A stretch of 64,000 bases of DNA from Nitrosospira sp. Is2 (lineage in GTDB: Bacteria; Pseudomonadota; Gammaproteobacteria; Burkholderiales; Nitrosomonadaceae), in assembly GCF_033095785.1 (NCBI RefSeq), contig NZ_CP137134.1, positions 2,604,001 through 2,668,000 of the forward strand, given 5' to 3'. Shown here one piece after another: positions 1 through 8,871 of the stretch. The stretch's first letter is position 1; every line of letters begins with the position of its first letter. The notes under the pieces are model-generated. The model was not told where the DNA came from. It ran no database searches and saw only the letters and a list, made by a program, of their open reading frames with translations. Both the position numbers and the translations under genes were made by a program.

Positions 1-511
1 AGTCGATGCAGCCTACTTCCTTGAGCTTCTCGTTGGCGCCCAGCCGGTTCATCGAGCGAAGGTTCTTCTCGACTTCTTCCAGCTTGGCTTTCTTGTAGAA
101 GGTGGGGTCTTCAGGCTTTAAGTTCCTGACCTTGTCCAGATTGGCGTGCGTGCTCTTCTTCCAGGCGCTCACCCATACCGGCGATTCGTCTGTGTGGCAT
201 TTGACGCATTCGTCCCGACCCGCCACTTCTTTCATGGAGGTCGGCGGCTTGTAGAACGAGGCCGGGTCAAAATACATGCTCATCGGAATCGGCTCCCAGT
301 ATTTGGCAAGGGTCCCGCGTCCAGCACCTTGCGCAGGATCCTTGTAGCGCTTGACCAGCGCTTCATGCAATTCCTTGGGCGAGGCCGATTGCTCCAGATT
401 CAGCGCTTTGTATGTCTCTTTGGGTACGCTGGGAAAGTTAGCCCATGCAGTCGCGCTCAACAGCGCTCCACATGCCAGCGTAACCACCCTCAGCCAAGGC
501 TTCGATGCCAT
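1..511 (-). CDS. haoA: Hydroxylamine oxidoreductase, N-terminal part (cut by window edge)
   Basis: HAO is the periplasmic octahaem enzyme that oxidises hydroxylamine in ammonia-oxidising bacteria. About 170 codons are visible and the frame is still open at base 1. The product begins with a signal peptide ([10 protein letters not shown]... ending near AWA at residue 24), followed by segments I recognise from Nitrosomonas [52 protein letters not shown], and EVGCID at the edge. The first haem-binding CxxCH is CVKCH near residues 102-106; the edge cysteine would open the second. An AGGAGAG ribosome binding site precedes ATG at 511. Ammonia oxidisers usually carry several hao copies in a hao-orf2-cycA-cycB cluster, so the rest is expected left of the window. 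Identity is close to certain; which copy this is cannot be told. Confidence 0.95.
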   Translation of the reverse strand, partial: MASKPWLRVVTLACGALLSATAWANFPSVPKETYKALNLEQSASPKELHEALVKRYKDPAQGAGRGTLAKYWEPIPMSMYFDPASFYKPPTSMKEVAGRDECVKCHTDESPVWVSAWKKSTHANLDKVRNLKPEDPTFYKKAKLEEVEKNLRSMNRLGANEKLKEVGCID

Positions 512-776
512 CTCTTCTCTCCTATCTTCCGTAGTAATTTTTTGTCAGATATTAAAACTAACTCGCGGGTCAGAAAACCCGGCCACCTACAACAACACGG
601 CAAAGTAACACGACCTCGAACATCCGCGGGCCGCTCTGCTTCTCGTTTCCTGACCAACATGCTCTTTTATAATTTTTATATAACCACACTGTATCGCTGG
701 TTTATGTAAACCGGTAGCACCAGTATCAAGACTCTTGCTGGTACCACCCGCGGGCTTCAGCCGTTCCTTGAATATC
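512..776 (-). promoter_or_regulatory. haoA upstream region with AT-rich stretch and dyad
   Basis: This 265-base stretch between the end of the NIF3 gene and the haoA start has no convincing gene and must hold the haoA promoter. Two things are visible: an AT-rich block at about 665-683 that reads TATATAAAAAT and TATAAAA on the minus strand, and just upstream of it a dyad with six-base arms, GGTTTA tg TAAACC (699-712). The block is a plausible -10 region and the dyad a possible operator. No convincing -35 could be paired with it, so the promoter itself is an inference. Confidence 0.4.
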
Positions 777-1526
777 TCATACCGGACTATCGATATCGAT
801 AAACTGGTGAGCAATTCCAAATTTTTGCGATATATGCTCGCCTAACGCCTGAACCCCGTACCGCTCGGTAGCGTGATGGCCGGCCGAGATAAATGCCACA
901 CCCGATTCACGGGCTGTATGGACGGTCCTCTCGGAAATTTCCCCGGTGACAAACGCGTCCACACCCAGTTGGATCGCTTCTTCAAAATAACTTTGAGCGG
1001 CGCCGGTGCACCAGGCCATCCGCTGTACTGGCTTCGCCTCATTCCCGATTACCAGAGGCTTCCTGCCCAGCGTGCGTTCAATGGTTACTTGCAGAGCTTT
1101 CAAATTCAACGCTCCTGACTGAAGGGTTCCAAGCATTGCAATGTTTTGCTCGCCAAAACGGCCTGTTTCAACGAAGCCCAGCCGATGGGCCAGCTGGATG
1201 TTATTGCCGAATTCGGGGTGGGCATCGAGCGGCAAGTGATAGGAAAGCAAGCCCATGTTGTGCTTCACTAGAAAAGCGATACGGCGGCGCTTCATTCCAA
1301 TCAGGCACGGGTCTTCGCCACGCCAAAAATAACCATGGTGGACAAGAATGACGTCGGCATTAACGGCCACTGCGGCTTCCAAGAGCTCAAGCGAGGCTGT
1401 AACACCGCTTACAAGACAGCGCACCTCATTTCTTCCTTCCACTTGCAACCCATTTGGGCAATAATCATGAAAGCGGGCGGTATTCAGTAGTTGATTCAAA
1501 TAGATTTCGAGTTCGTTCAATCGCAT
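777..1526 (-). CDS. NIF3-family dinuclear metal centre protein (YbgI-like)
   Basis: The 249-aa product belongs to the NIF3/YbgI family, hexameric proteins with a two-metal site; they are sometimes annotated as GTP cyclohydrolase I type 2, but the cellular role is unsettled. Visible hallmarks are YCPNGLQVEG near the N-terminus, the metal-binding ILVHHGYFW near residues 60-68, SYHLPLDAHPEFGNN in the middle, and the C-terminal metal segment GHHATERYG. Length fits the bacterial family. The start at 1526 lies 56 bases from the divergent protease gene, so the two probably use back-to-back promoters. In many Betaproteobacteria this gene precedes petABC (cytochrome bc1); here the next gene is haoA. 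Confidence 0.9.
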   Translation of the reverse strand: MRLNELEIYLNQLLNTARFHDYCPNGLQVEGRNEVRCLVSGVTASLELLEAAVAVNADVILVHHGYFWRGEDPCLIGMKRRRIAFLVKHNMGLLSYHLPLDAHPEFGNNIQLAHRLGFVETGRFGEQNIAMLGTLQSGALNLKALQVTIERTLGRKPLVIGNEAKPVQRMAWCTGAAQSYFEEAIQLGVDAFVTGEISERTVHTARESGVAFISAGHHATERYGVQALGEHISQKFGIAHQFIDIDSPV

Positions 1527-1582
1527 CAGAATTCACCTGTCATTACTGAAAACCATTTAGAATCGAAATCAATATCCATTAA

Positions 1583-2776
1583 ATGCGCAAACTCTGGCTG
1601 ATTTTCGCACAAACGACCACAGTAGTCCTGGCAGCGCTGTTCGTTGTCTCGACGCTGCGACCCGAACTGCTCCCGTGGAAGTCGCCTACCGGTGCAACCA
1701 TGGTCACCATAAAAGAAGCGGTCACTCCCGCGCCGATATCGGATGCGATTCCCAAATCCGGCAGTTTTAGCGCGGCCGCGCAAAAAGCCATGCCATCGGT
1801 CGTAAACGTTTTTACCAGCAAGGAAATCAAAGTATCTTCCCATCCGTTGATGGAAGATCCCGTGTTCCGGCGCTTCTTCGGTGACCGCTTCGAATCGCAG
1901 AGCCGGCGAGCATCGAGCCTTGGCTCCGGCGTGATTGTGAGTCCAGAAGGTTACATTCTTACCAACCACCATGTTATAGAAGCCGCGGATGAAATCAAGA
2001 TTGCGCTTTCTGATGGAAGAGAGGCTAAAGCACGGGTTATCGGATCCGATCCCGAGACCGATCTAGCAGTGGTAAAGGTCGATATGCAATCCCTGCCAAC
2101 GATGACCTTCGGCCAGTCCGATAATGCCCAGGTAGGCGATATCGTGCTCGCCATGGGCAATCCCTTCGGCGTGGGTCAGACGGTAACCATGGGGATTATC
2201 AGTGCGCTAGGGCGGACTCATCTGGGCATCAATACGTTTGAAAATTTCATTCAGACCGATGCTGCCATCAACCCTGGCAATTCCGGCGGTGCGCTGGTGG
2301 ACGTCTCGGGTAATCTGATCGGCATAAATACCGCGATTGTATCCCGCACCGGCGGATCGCTCGGTATCGGGTTTGCGATCACCACCAGTGTTGCCAAGCA
2401 GATCATGGAGCAAATTATTCAAACAGGCGGCGTTGTCCGCGGATGGATTGGAGTAGAAGTTCAAGACCTGACGCCAGAACTGGCGGAATCTTTCAAACGT
2501 CCCAACACGAACGGTGCCCTGATCGCGGGGGTACTTAAGGGCGGGCCTGCCGACCAAGCCGGCGTGAAGCCGGGGGATATCATCGTGGCGGTAGACGGCA
2601 AGCCCGTCATAGACTCGTCCGGCATGCTTAATTTGATTGCGGCATTGGAGCCGGGAAAAGCGGCGACCATTACAGTTGTTCGCAACCAGGCGGAAAAACC
2701 AATCAAGATCAACGTTGGCAAGCGTCCCAAGCCGGCACCTCAAGACCAGTATATGGATCCGGATGCCATGGAATGA
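1583..2776 (+). CDS. DegQ/AlgW-type periplasmic serine protease (HtrA family, one PDZ domain)
   Basis: A 397-aa trypsin-like protease of the HtrA family, likely periplasmic and involved in envelope protein quality control or stress signalling. An uncleaved membrane anchor is likely at residues 4-24. The catalytic triad is visible: His130 in TNHHVI, Asp in DPETDLAVVKVD, and Ser234 in NPGNSGGAL. A single PDZ domain follows (about residues 285-380, with GVLKGGPADQAGVKPGDII). One PDZ plus an N-terminal anchor resembles DegS/AlgW more than DegP, which has two. It sits at the end of the his-tat block, as in many Betaproteobacteria, facing the tat genes tail to tail across a terminator hairpin. The exact paralogue name is uncertain. 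Confidence 0.92.
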   Translation: MRKLWLIFAQTTTVVLAALFVVSTLRPELLPWKSPTGATMVTIKEAVTPAPISDAIPKSGSFSAAAQKAMPSVVNVFTSKEIKVSSHPLMEDPVFRRFFGDRFESQSRRASSLGSGVIVSPEGYILTNHHVIEAADEIKIALSDGREAKARVIGSDPETDLAVVKVDMQSLPTMTFGQSDNAQVGDIVLAMGNPFGVGQTVTMGIISALGRTHLGINTFENFIQTDAAINPGNSGGALVDVSGNLIGINTAIVSRTGGSLGIGFAITTSVAKQIMEQIIQTGGVVRGWIGVEVQDLTPELAESFKRPNTNGALIAGVLKGGPADQAGVKPGDIIVAVDGKPVIDSSGMLNLIAALEPGKAATITVVRNQAEKPIKINVGKRPKPAPQDQYMDPDAME

Positions 2777-2806
2777 TCCTCTGATCGCCTGACTAAATTC
2801 ATCCTT

Positions 2807-2841
2807 AAAAAACCGAGCAGACCTGTGTAGTCGCAGGTCTG
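2807..2841 (-). terminator. Intrinsic terminator for the tat/his run
   Basis: An 8-bp perfect stem, CAGACCTG (2818-2825) and CAGGTCTG (2834-2841), with an 8-base loop. Read on the minus strand it is followed after a few bases by six T (the A run at 2807-2812). It lies between the convergent ends of the protease gene and tatC, and is oriented to end transcription coming from tatC. Confidence 0.75.
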
Positions 2842-2872
2842 ACGGAACCAGCTCTCGCTCCTCTCTCCAGCT

Positions 2873-3655
2873 TCACTTCTCCAGTTCGTGCTCCGCATCC
2901 TTCTCATGCGCCGGTGGAGAAACCGGCGATCTTTCCCGATTGTCGGATTTCTGCAGAACACTGGCAACCAGTATTCCAGCTTCATAAAGCAGATAAAGCG
3001 GAACCGCCAGCATGAATTGTGAAACCACATCCGGGGGGGTGAATATCGCGCCAATTACGAATGCGCCAACCAGAACATAGGAACGTACCTCCTTCAGTTT
3101 TTCAATCGATACAATATCCACTCGCACCAGTATTACAACCAATATCGGTACCTCGAAGGTGATGCCGAAGGCGATGAACATCGTTAGTACGAAGTCGAGA
3201 TACCTGCCGATATCGGTCATGACTGCAACACCCTGGGGAGCAAAATGGGTGATAAACTCAAATACTAGGGGCAGGGCGGCAAAGTATGCGAACGACATGC
3301 CACAAAAAAACAGTACACTGCTGGCGAGCACCAGCGGCAGTACAAGACGTTTTTCATGCGAATACAATCCCGGAGCGACAAAAGCCCAGATTTGATAGAG
3401 GGTGTGCGGCAGAGTAATCACGAAAGCGACCATCATCGCGACTTTCATGGGCACGAAAAATGGGGTGACCACTTCGGTTGCGATCATCTGTCCCCCTTCC
3501 GGCAGTTTTTCCAGTAGAGGCTGCGCCAATAAAGAATAGAGTTCCCGTGCATAATAGGCACAGGGAAGAAATCCCAGCAGGATTCCAGCGCACACGCGAA
3601 TCAATCTGGCGCGGAGTTCGACCAGATGCGAAATGAATGTCTCGTCGGTACTCAT
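2873..3655 (-). CDS. tatC: Twin-arginine translocase subunit TatC
   Basis: The 260-aa product is TatC, the polytopic inner-membrane subunit that recognises twin-arginine signal peptides and builds the Tat export site with TatA and TatB. It opens with the conserved cytoplasmic segment FISHLVELRARLI, carries VTPFFVPMKVA and about six hydrophobic segments, and has FGITFEVPI and the late FTPPDVVSQ loop typical of the family. The C-terminal tail is charged and Glu-rich. Unusually, it is separated from tatB by 327 bases. HAO and cytochromes c are usually Sec-exported; Tat would serve folded cofactor proteins such as the Rieske protein. Confidence 0.96.
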   Translation of the reverse strand: MSTDETFISHLVELRARLIRVCAGILLGFLPCAYYARELYSLLAQPLLEKLPEGGQMIATEVVTPFFVPMKVAMMVAFVITLPHTLYQIWAFVAPGLYSHEKRLVLPLVLASSVLFFCGMSFAYFAALPLVFEFITHFAPQGVAVMTDIGRYLDFVLTMFIAFGITFEVPILVVILVRVDIVSIEKLKEVRSYVLVGAFVIGAIFTPPDVVSQFMLAVPLYLLYEAGILVASVLQKSDNRERSPVSPPAHEKDAEHELEK

Positions 3656-3982
3656 GTTGTCAACGCAGCCGGGAAGTGGAGCGGCTGTTATACCGGGTTA
3701 CGTTATCGAAGTATAGGTTATGGCTGGGCAAACGGTATCCGAATAGCTCTCCTCGGGCGTAGCGGTGCTGGAACGGGGGCGGGGACGGCAAGACATACCA
3801 GCCGTTTTTGTGAACGCAGCCGTTCGTAAGGAAGGTGCGCATTCCCTGGCAGTTTCCAGGCTTGTATATTCAGCTGATATGCAGCGCTATGATTTTTTGT
3901 GTGCGCCTTGGTTTCCCGGAGCGGAGAGCAATCCACAGAGCGCTTACTGAGAGTTTTCCGGATCAAGCGCCGCTCATGCGCA
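3656..3982. other. Non-coding gap between tatC and tatB
   Basis: These 327 bases interrupt what is normally a tight tatA-tatB-tatC unit. Short reading frames exist on both strands, but none has a recognisable product, a good ribosome binding site or a family resemblance. A small GAACG/CGTTC stem-loop lies near 3811-3826. The gap may hold a separate tatC promoter; no clear promoter was identified. Confidence 0.6.
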
Positions 3983-4396
3983 TTATGGTTGTGTCGAGTC
4001 TGGCTTAGACTGAATCGATTCGGTAATCTGCTGAACCGGCGCGGCGGGAGAATCTGGTTCGGGGGTCGGCTCCACTTTGGCTCCATGCGGCGGTTCAAAA
4101 GCGGCATTCACGGACCGTTGCGGCGTCACCTGGATTGCTTCCTGAAACTGACCGATTTCTGATCGTACGGTACTTTCCACTGTGTGCGCCGCGCCTTCCA
4201 CCGAATTTTGCCACTTTTTAAGTTCCTCCAGTTCCATCTCGCGCTGGATATCATGTTTGACATCATTAGCATACCGTTGCGCTCGCCCCAATAGATGGCC
4301 TAGCGTACGGGCCACTTTAGGAAGCCGTTCCGGACCCAGCACAATCAGCGCCACTGCCGCTATAACGAGAATTTCAGAGAAACTGATGTCGAACAT
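3983..4396 (-). CDS. tatB: Sec-independent translocase protein TatB
   Basis: A 137-aa TatB. The ATG at 4396 is chosen because the product then begins MFDISFSEILVIAAVALIVL, the canonical TatB transmembrane start, followed by the hinge GPERLPKVARTLG and an amphipathic helix rich in Arg, Glu and Lys (QRYANDVKHDIQREMELEEL). The C-terminal third is Pro/Glu/Thr-rich and variable, as usual. TatB pairs with TatC as the signal-peptide receptor. A longer in-frame version starting ten codons earlier would bury the transmembrane start and is less likely. Confidence 0.95.
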   Translation of the reverse strand: MFDISFSEILVIAAVALIVLGPERLPKVARTLGHLLGRAQRYANDVKHDIQREMELEELKKWQNSVEGAAHTVESTVRSEIGQFQEAIQVTPQRSVNAAFEPPHGAKVEPTPEPDSPAAPVQQITESIQSKPDSTQP

Positions 4397-4500
4397 TTCG
4401 TATAGGGGGCACGATAGGGAATGCATCGAAATGGGCCGGATATCGGCGCGTCATTAGCGCTTCGACGCCGTTGCGGGCATTCTGCCTAGCCCAAGGAAGT

Positions 4501-4731
4501 TCAGGATCTGGTCTGGGTCGTGTCCTTGGCATCTACATCGGTAATTCGAGACTCGGTTGGCTTGTTTGCAGACGTTATCTCTTCTTCGTCCGCGCTCTTG
4601 ATTCCCTCCTTGAAACCTTTGACCGCGCCGCCCAGATCGCCCCCGAGGTTCCGAAGTTTCTTGGTCCCAAATACCAGCACAACGATCAGCAGAACCACAA
4701 GCCAATGCCAGATACTGAATGATCCCATCAT
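4501..4731 (-). CDS. tatA: Sec-independent translocase protein TatA
   Basis: A 76-aa TatA, the pore-forming Tat subunit. The N-terminal helix [19 protein letters not shown] is followed by the hinge and amphipathic segment [21 protein letters not shown], the classic TatA signature, and then a polar tail. Two adjacent ATG codons (4731 and 4728) are possible starts and cannot be told apart. The gene follows hinT by eight bases and precedes tatB by about 100 bases, so it is probably co-transcribed with the histidine genes. Confidence 0.95.
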   Translation of the reverse strand: MMGSFSIWHWLVVLLIVVLVFGTKKLRNLGGDLGGAVKGFKEGIKSADEEEITSANKPTESRITDVDAKDTTQTRS

Positions 4732-4739
4732 TTACTCCT

Positions 4740-5093
4740 TTATCGGGGGTGAGGGAGCATGCCGGGCAGGCGATCCGTGCCGCCTATGACATGAATGTGG
4801 AAATGATAAACTTCCTGCCCTCCAACGCGTCCAGTATTGATGATTGTGCGAAAACCATCCGTACAGCCTTGCTGTCGCGCCAAGCGGGGTACCAGCACCA
4901 TCATGCCCCCGAGCAAACCGCGGTGCTCGTCTTCGGCTTCTGCAAGCGAACTGAGATGCAACTTGGGTATCAGCATGAAATGTACGGGCGCCGCCGGATG
5001 AATATCGTGAAATGCAAAAACGTCCTCGTCTTCGTATATTTTCTCACTAGGGATTTCACCTCGCACAATCTTGCAGAAGATGCAGTTATCCAT
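4740..5093 (-). CDS. hinT: HIT-family nucleotide-binding protein HinT
   Basis: A 117-aa histidine-triad protein; HinT enzymes hydrolyse purine nucleoside phosphoramidates in the cytoplasm. It starts with CIFCKIVRGEIPSEKIYEDE, typical of the family, and ends with the His-x-His-x-His active-site motif in YHFHIHVIGG (near residues 98-107). The start directly follows the hisE stop with no spacer. Location between hisE and tatA is conserved in Betaproteobacteria and reflects co-transcription rather than a role in histidine synthesis. Confidence 0.95.
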   Translation of the reverse strand: MDNCIFCKIVRGEIPSEKIYEDEDVFAFHDIHPAAPVHFMLIPKLHLSSLAEAEDEHRGLLGGMMVLVPRLARQQGCTDGFRTIINTGRVGGQEVYHFHIHVIGGTDRLPGMLPHPR

Positions 5094-5420
5094 TTATCTC
5101 GGTTTCCGCGATGCTTTTTCGTCAATTCCTGAAATTCCTTCCCGCCGCTGCAATTCATCCAGCACCGCTTCGGGCCTCATACCATGGTGCGCCAATAGCA
5201 CCAGACAGTGAAACCAGAGGTCAGCCACTTCGCGGACAACATGCGGTTTATCGCCATCTTTCGAGGCCATCAACACCTCCGCCGACTCTTCCGCGATTTT
5301 TTTCAATATCTTGTCCTCACCTTCATGCAACAGCTTGGCTACATAAGATGCCGAGCGGTCGGCGTCCTTGCGTGCTTCAATAACATCAGCCAGATGGCAA
5401 AGAATAGGAGAGTCGCTCAT
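5094..5420 (-). CDS. hisE: Phosphoribosyl-ATP pyrophosphatase HisE
   Basis: A 108-aa all-alpha MazG-like enzyme for the second step of histidine synthesis (PR-ATP to PR-AMP). The metal-binding pattern is visible in [20 protein letters not shown] followed by [16 protein letters not shown]. It is separate from HisI, not fused as in enteric bacteria. The start overlaps the hisI stop by four bases (ATGA), indicating translational coupling. Confidence 0.95.
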   Translation of the reverse strand: MSDSPILCHLADVIEARKDADRSASYVAKLLHEGEDKILKKIAEESAEVLMASKDGDKPHVVREVADLWFHCLVLLAHHGMRPEAVLDELQRREGISGIDEKASRKPR

Positions 5421-5806
5421 TTCCTGTAGATTTCATCCGGACTTTTGAGGATGGGGGCAGTCACTTCCCACAGCCCCTTCTCCAGTTTGTTGAAAAAACA
5501 ACTGTGTCTTCCGGTATGACAGGCAATCTCGCCTACTTGTTCCACCCTGAGCAGCAGAACGTCATTATCACAATCAAGGCGGATTTCCTTCACTTTCTGG
5601 ACATGGCCGGATTCTTCGCCTTTATGCCAGAGCTTTTTGCGGGAGCGCGACCAGTAGTGCGCCTCATTAGTATGTACCGTGAGCTTCAGCGCCTCGCGAT
5701 TCATCCATGCGACCATCAACACGTCGTTGCTGGCTGCTTCCTGCGTCACCACCTGTACCAGCCCATCGTCGGACCAGTTTATCTTGTTGAGCCAAATATC
5801 GGACAT
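5417..5806 (-). CDS. hisI: Phosphoribosyl-AMP cyclohydrolase HisI
   Basis: A 129-aa monofunctional cyclohydrolase for the third histidine step, opening the adenine ring of PR-AMP. Characteristic segments are [35 protein letters not shown], the acidic metal site [14 protein letters not shown], and the zinc cysteine stretch [10 protein letters not shown]. It lies 24 bases downstream of hisF and overlaps hisE. Confidence 0.96.
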   Translation of the reverse strand: MSDIWLNKINWSDDGLVQVVTQEAASNDVLMVAWMNREALKLTVHTNEAHYWSRSRKKLWHKGEESGHVQKVKEIRLDCDNDVLLLRVEQVGEIACHTGRHSCFFNKLEKGLWEVTAPILKSPDEIYRK

Positions 5807-5830
5807 AGATGTGCTTGAAGATGAATGTTA

Positions 5831-6589
5831 CTACAACCGTACTTCGATGCCATGTTGGGCCATATACTCTTTAGCTTGACGTACCGTGTATTCGCCGTAG
5901 TGGAAAATACTCGCTGCCAGCACTGCGTCCGCATGGCCTTCTATAACTCCGTCTACCAAGTGTTGCAAATTACCTACGCCGCCACTCGCGACCACCGGCA
6001 CATCCACGGTGTCAGATACCGTACGGATCAGAGTCAGGTCAAAACCGTTGCGGGTCCCGTCTCGATCCATGCTCGTGAGTAGTATTTCGCCCGCGCCCAG
6101 TGCCTGCATCTTCTTTGCCCATTCGATCGCATCGAGGCCGGTAGCGTTACGGCCGCCATGCGTGAAGACTTCCCATCGATTCTCGACCCGCTTGACATCA
6201 ATGGCCACCACGATACATTGCGAGCCGTAGCGGTCCGCGGCATCCCGCACCAACTCAGGATTAAGGACTGCCGACGTGTTGATGCTTACTTTGTCCGCCC
6301 CGGCGTTCAGCAGCCTGCGCACATCTTCTACCTTGCGAACCCCGCCGCCGACGGTCAGGGGGATGAAGACCTGGGCTGCTACTTCTTCAATAATATGCAA
6401 TATCAGGTCGCGATTATCCGAACTGGCCGTAATATCGAGAAAGGTCAGTTCATCCGCTCCCTGGTCATCGTAGCGGCGCGATATTTCGATCGGATTCCCC
6501 GCGTCCCTAAGCCCGATAAAATTGACGCCCTTGACAACCCGTCCATTGGTCACGTCCAGGCAGGGGATGATTCGCTTTGCAAGACCCAT
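5831..6589 (-). CDS. hisF: Imidazole glycerol phosphate synthase, cyclase subunit HisF
   Basis: A 252-aa (beta-alpha)8 barrel that, with HisH, makes imidazole glycerol phosphate and AICAR. Visible family segments include [20 protein letters not shown] at the N-terminus (with the catalytic Asp), [40 protein letters not shown] and [15 protein letters not shown] (second catalytic Asp). Its likely Shine-Dalgarno, AAAGG, lies inside a short inverted repeat just upstream (see 6599-6615). Confidence 0.97.
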   Translation of the reverse strand: MGLAKRIIPCLDVTNGRVVKGVNFIGLRDAGNPIEISRRYDDQGADELTFLDITASSDNRDLILHIIEEVAAQVFIPLTVGGGVRKVEDVRRLLNAGADKVSINTSAVLNPELVRDAADRYGSQCIVVAIDVKRVENRWEVFTHGGRNATGLDAIEWAKKMQALGAGEILLTSMDRDGTRNGFDLTLIRTVSDTVDVPVVASGGVGNLQHLVDGVIEGHADAVLAASIFHYGEYTVRQAKEYMAQHGIEVRL

Positions 6590-6598
6590 ACATTAAAG

Positions 6599-6615
6599 AC
6601 CTTTACAATAAAGGT
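6599..6615 (-). promoter_or_regulatory. Inverted repeat covering the hisF ribosome binding site
   Basis: ACCTTTA (6599-6605), CAA, TAAAGGT (6609-6615) form seven-base perfect arms around a three-base loop. On the minus strand the 3' arm contains AAAGG, about ten bases before the hisF ATG, so folding would hide the Shine-Dalgarno. The stem is AT-rich and short, so its strength is unknown. It lies in the 107-base hisA-hisF spacer, the widest in the his run apart from the gap in tat. Confidence 0.4.
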
Positions 6616-6696
6616 AAACAGAAATCAGAAGAAGACAATTGGCGGGGGAACGGCATTGACGATGGTTTTGTTGTTCGCCGGGCCCGGATTGGCATT

Positions 6697-7470
6697 TCAG
6701 GAGGGGAGTGTCACGTCGCTGGTTGCCGCTTTTGGGGTAAGTTCATCAGCCAGCGCCTGCGCCAATTTGAAATCCAAGGCGCCTTCATAGATGGCGCGTC
6801 CAGTAATCGCGCCGGCAATACCTTCCGATGCAATGTTACACAGGGCGCGGACGTCGTCGAGGTTGCCGATACCGCCGCTGGCAATGACAGGGATAGTCAG
6901 TGCGCGCGCGAGTTCCATGGTCGCCTGAACATTAACGCCGCTCAACATCCCATCGCGTCCAATATCGGTGTAGATGATCGCTTCAACGCCGTAGTCCTCG
7001 AATTTCTTTGCCAGATCCACGACATCATGACCCGTGACCTTGGACCAGCCATTGACCGCTACTTTTCCGCCCTTCGCATCCAGTCCTACCATGATATGAC
7101 CCGGGAAGGCATTACAAGCATCGTGAAGGAATCCTGGCGTCTTCACCGCCGCGGTACCGATGATGACGTAGGTAATACCATCGTCGAGATAGCGTTCAAT
7201 AGTTTCGAGATCACGTATGCCACCGCCAAGTTGAGTTGGAATTTTATCGCCAATCGCTTCAATAATTTCACGAATGGCTGGCTCATTCTTCGGTTTTCCT
7301 GCAAACGCGCCATTAAGGTCCACCAGGTGCAGTCGGCGCGCACCCTGATTCAGCCAGTGTCTGGCCATGGCACCGGGGTCTTCGGAAAACACCGTGGCGT
7401 TTTCCATCACGCCTTGTTTAAGACGCACGCAGTGGCCGTCCTTCAGGTCTATAGCAGGAATGATCAGCAT
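6697..7470 (-). CDS. hisA: HisA isomerase (ProFAR isomerase)
   Basis: A 257-aa barrel enzyme for the fourth histidine step, the Amadori rearrangement of ProFAR to PRFAR. It starts [20 protein letters not shown], typical for HisA, with the first catalytic Asp, followed by [41 protein letters not shown] and [14 protein letters not shown] with the second catalytic Asp. It is homologous to but distinct from HisF. Confidence 0.97.
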   Translation of the reverse strand: MLIIPAIDLKDGHCVRLKQGVMENATVFSEDPGAMARHWLNQGARRLHLVDLNGAFAGKPKNEPAIREIIEAIGDKIPTQLGGGIRDLETIERYLDDGITYVIIGTAAVKTPGFLHDACNAFPGHIMVGLDAKGGKVAVNGWSKVTGHDVVDLAKKFEDYGVEAIIYTDIGRDGMLSGVNVQATMELARALTIPVIASGGIGNLDDVRALCNIASEGIAGAITGRAIYEGALDFKLAQALADELTPKAATSDVTLPS

Positions 7471-7520
7471 TTTGAGTCGGGATCGGAATTATGATTGAGT
7501 ATCGGTATATAGATACAAGG

Positions 7521-8186
7521 TTAAACCCGGCTGGGGGTGTCACTGGATACCGCGGGCTGCCAGCGCGCGAAATTGCTTAGGAGTGCCAGGCCCGCCTCTT
7601 GACTTTTTTCAGGGTGAAACTGGACGGCGAAAATATTATCTTTTGCTACCGCGCAAGTAAATGGAAACGGATAACGCGTATATGCCGCCAGGGGCTCAGG
7701 GTGGGTGGTTTCCACATAATAGCTGTGGACGAAGTAGAAGCGCGCATCCTGGGGTATGTCTTTCCACATGGGGTGCTCGACTGCCTGATGCACCTGGTTC
7801 CAGCCCATGTGGGGTACTTTAAATCTTTGCTCAGCATCCGCTGCCGCCGTGGCGGCGAAACGCCGCACCTTTCCAGTTACGATGCCAAGGCCCTTGACGT
7901 TGCCTTCGTCGCTGCTGTCAAACAGCATCTGCAGGCCGAGGCAAATACCGAGAAACGGCTTACACATCGCGGCGTCGACCACTGCATCCGTCAATCCCAG
8001 CCTATCCAATTCGCGCATGCAGTCGGGCATTGCCCCTTGACCCGGGACGACGACGCGAGAAGCTCTGCGCACCACGTCCGGATCGCTGGTTACGCTTATG
8101 GAAGCGCCTTGAGCGACATGTTCGAGCGCTTTGGAGACGGAGCGCAGATTGCCCATGCCATAGTCAACGATTGCGATATCAGCCAT
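7521..8186 (-). CDS. hisH: Imidazole glycerol phosphate synthase, glutaminase subunit HisH
   Basis: A 221-aa class I glutamine amidotransferase that supplies ammonia to HisF. The nucleophile is in FLGICLGLQML, the His/Glu pair in VQFHPEKSQEAG, and the N-terminus ADIAIVDYGMGNLRSV is characteristic. ATG at 8186 is preferred; an in-frame TTG three codons earlier (8195) adds only a non-conserved extension. No strong ribosome binding site is visible for either. Confidence 0.95.
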   Translation of the reverse strand: MADIAIVDYGMGNLRSVSKALEHVAQGASISVTSDPDVVRRASRVVVPGQGAMPDCMRELDRLGLTDAVVDAAMCKPFLGICLGLQMLFDSSDEGNVKGLGIVTGKVRRFAATAAADAEQRFKVPHMGWNQVHQAVEHPMWKDIPQDARFYFVHSYYVETTHPEPLAAYTRYPFPFTCAVAKDNIFAVQFHPEKSQEAGLALLSNFARWQPAVSSDTPSRV

Positions 8187-8212
8187 ACCATGCAAATGAG
8201 AAGTGAAGGAGC

Positions 8213-8800
8213 TTACAAAGAGCCTTTGGTGGACGGGACGGTGCCCGCCGCGCGGGGATCGATTTCCATTGCCATGCGCAAAGCACGACCAAACGCCTTG
8301 AATACTGTTTCTGCCTGGTGATGGGCATTCGTACCCGAGAGATTCTCGATGTGCAACGTAATCAAGGCATGATTGACAAAGCCCTGGAAAAATTCATTAA
8401 TCAGGTCAACATCGAAATCGCCTATCCTTGCCCGTACGAAATCGACTTTGAATTTCATCCCCGGCCTGCCGGAGAGATCGACTACAACGCGGGATAATGC
8501 TTCGTCCAGAGGCACATAGGCATGACCGTAACGGCGCAAACCCTTCTTATCGCCGACTGCCCGCGCGAATGCCTGGCCCAGCGAAATACCGATATCCTCT
8601 ACGGTATGGTGTGCATCGATGTGCAGGTCACCTTTAGCCGCAATTTCCAGATCGATCATTCCATGACGCGCTATCTGGTCCAGCATATGATCGAGAAAAG
8701 GTACACCTGTATCCAATACTGCGTTTCCCGTTCCATCCAGATTGACATTCAGATCGATCTGGGTTTCGAGCGTGTTGCGGTTGACCTGAGCCTGGCGCAT
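8213..8800 (-). CDS. hisB: Imidazoleglycerol-phosphate dehydratase HisB
   Basis: A 195-aa monofunctional dehydratase, without the histidinol-phosphatase domain found in enteric HisB. Duplicated metal-binding segments are present: [15 protein letters not shown] and [15 protein letters not shown] in the first half, and [20 protein letters not shown] in the second. Since the phosphatase is not fused, histidinol phosphatase must be encoded elsewhere; none is visible in the window. Confidence 0.96.
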   Translation of the reverse strand: MRQAQVNRNTLETQIDLNVNLDGTGNAVLDTGVPFLDHMLDQIARHGMIDLEIAAKGDLHIDAHHTVEDIGISLGQAFARAVGDKKGLRRYGHAYVPLDEALSRVVVDLSGRPGMKFKVDFVRARIGDFDVDLINEFFQGFVNHALITLHIENLSGTNAHHQAETVFKAFGRALRMAMEIDPRAAGTVPSTKGSL

Positions 8801-8871
8801 GAGATTAGTGAGATGGAGCAGGGATAGGAAGATTATTCATTTTGTCGTTCATTCTTGTCACGCTGCGCAGG

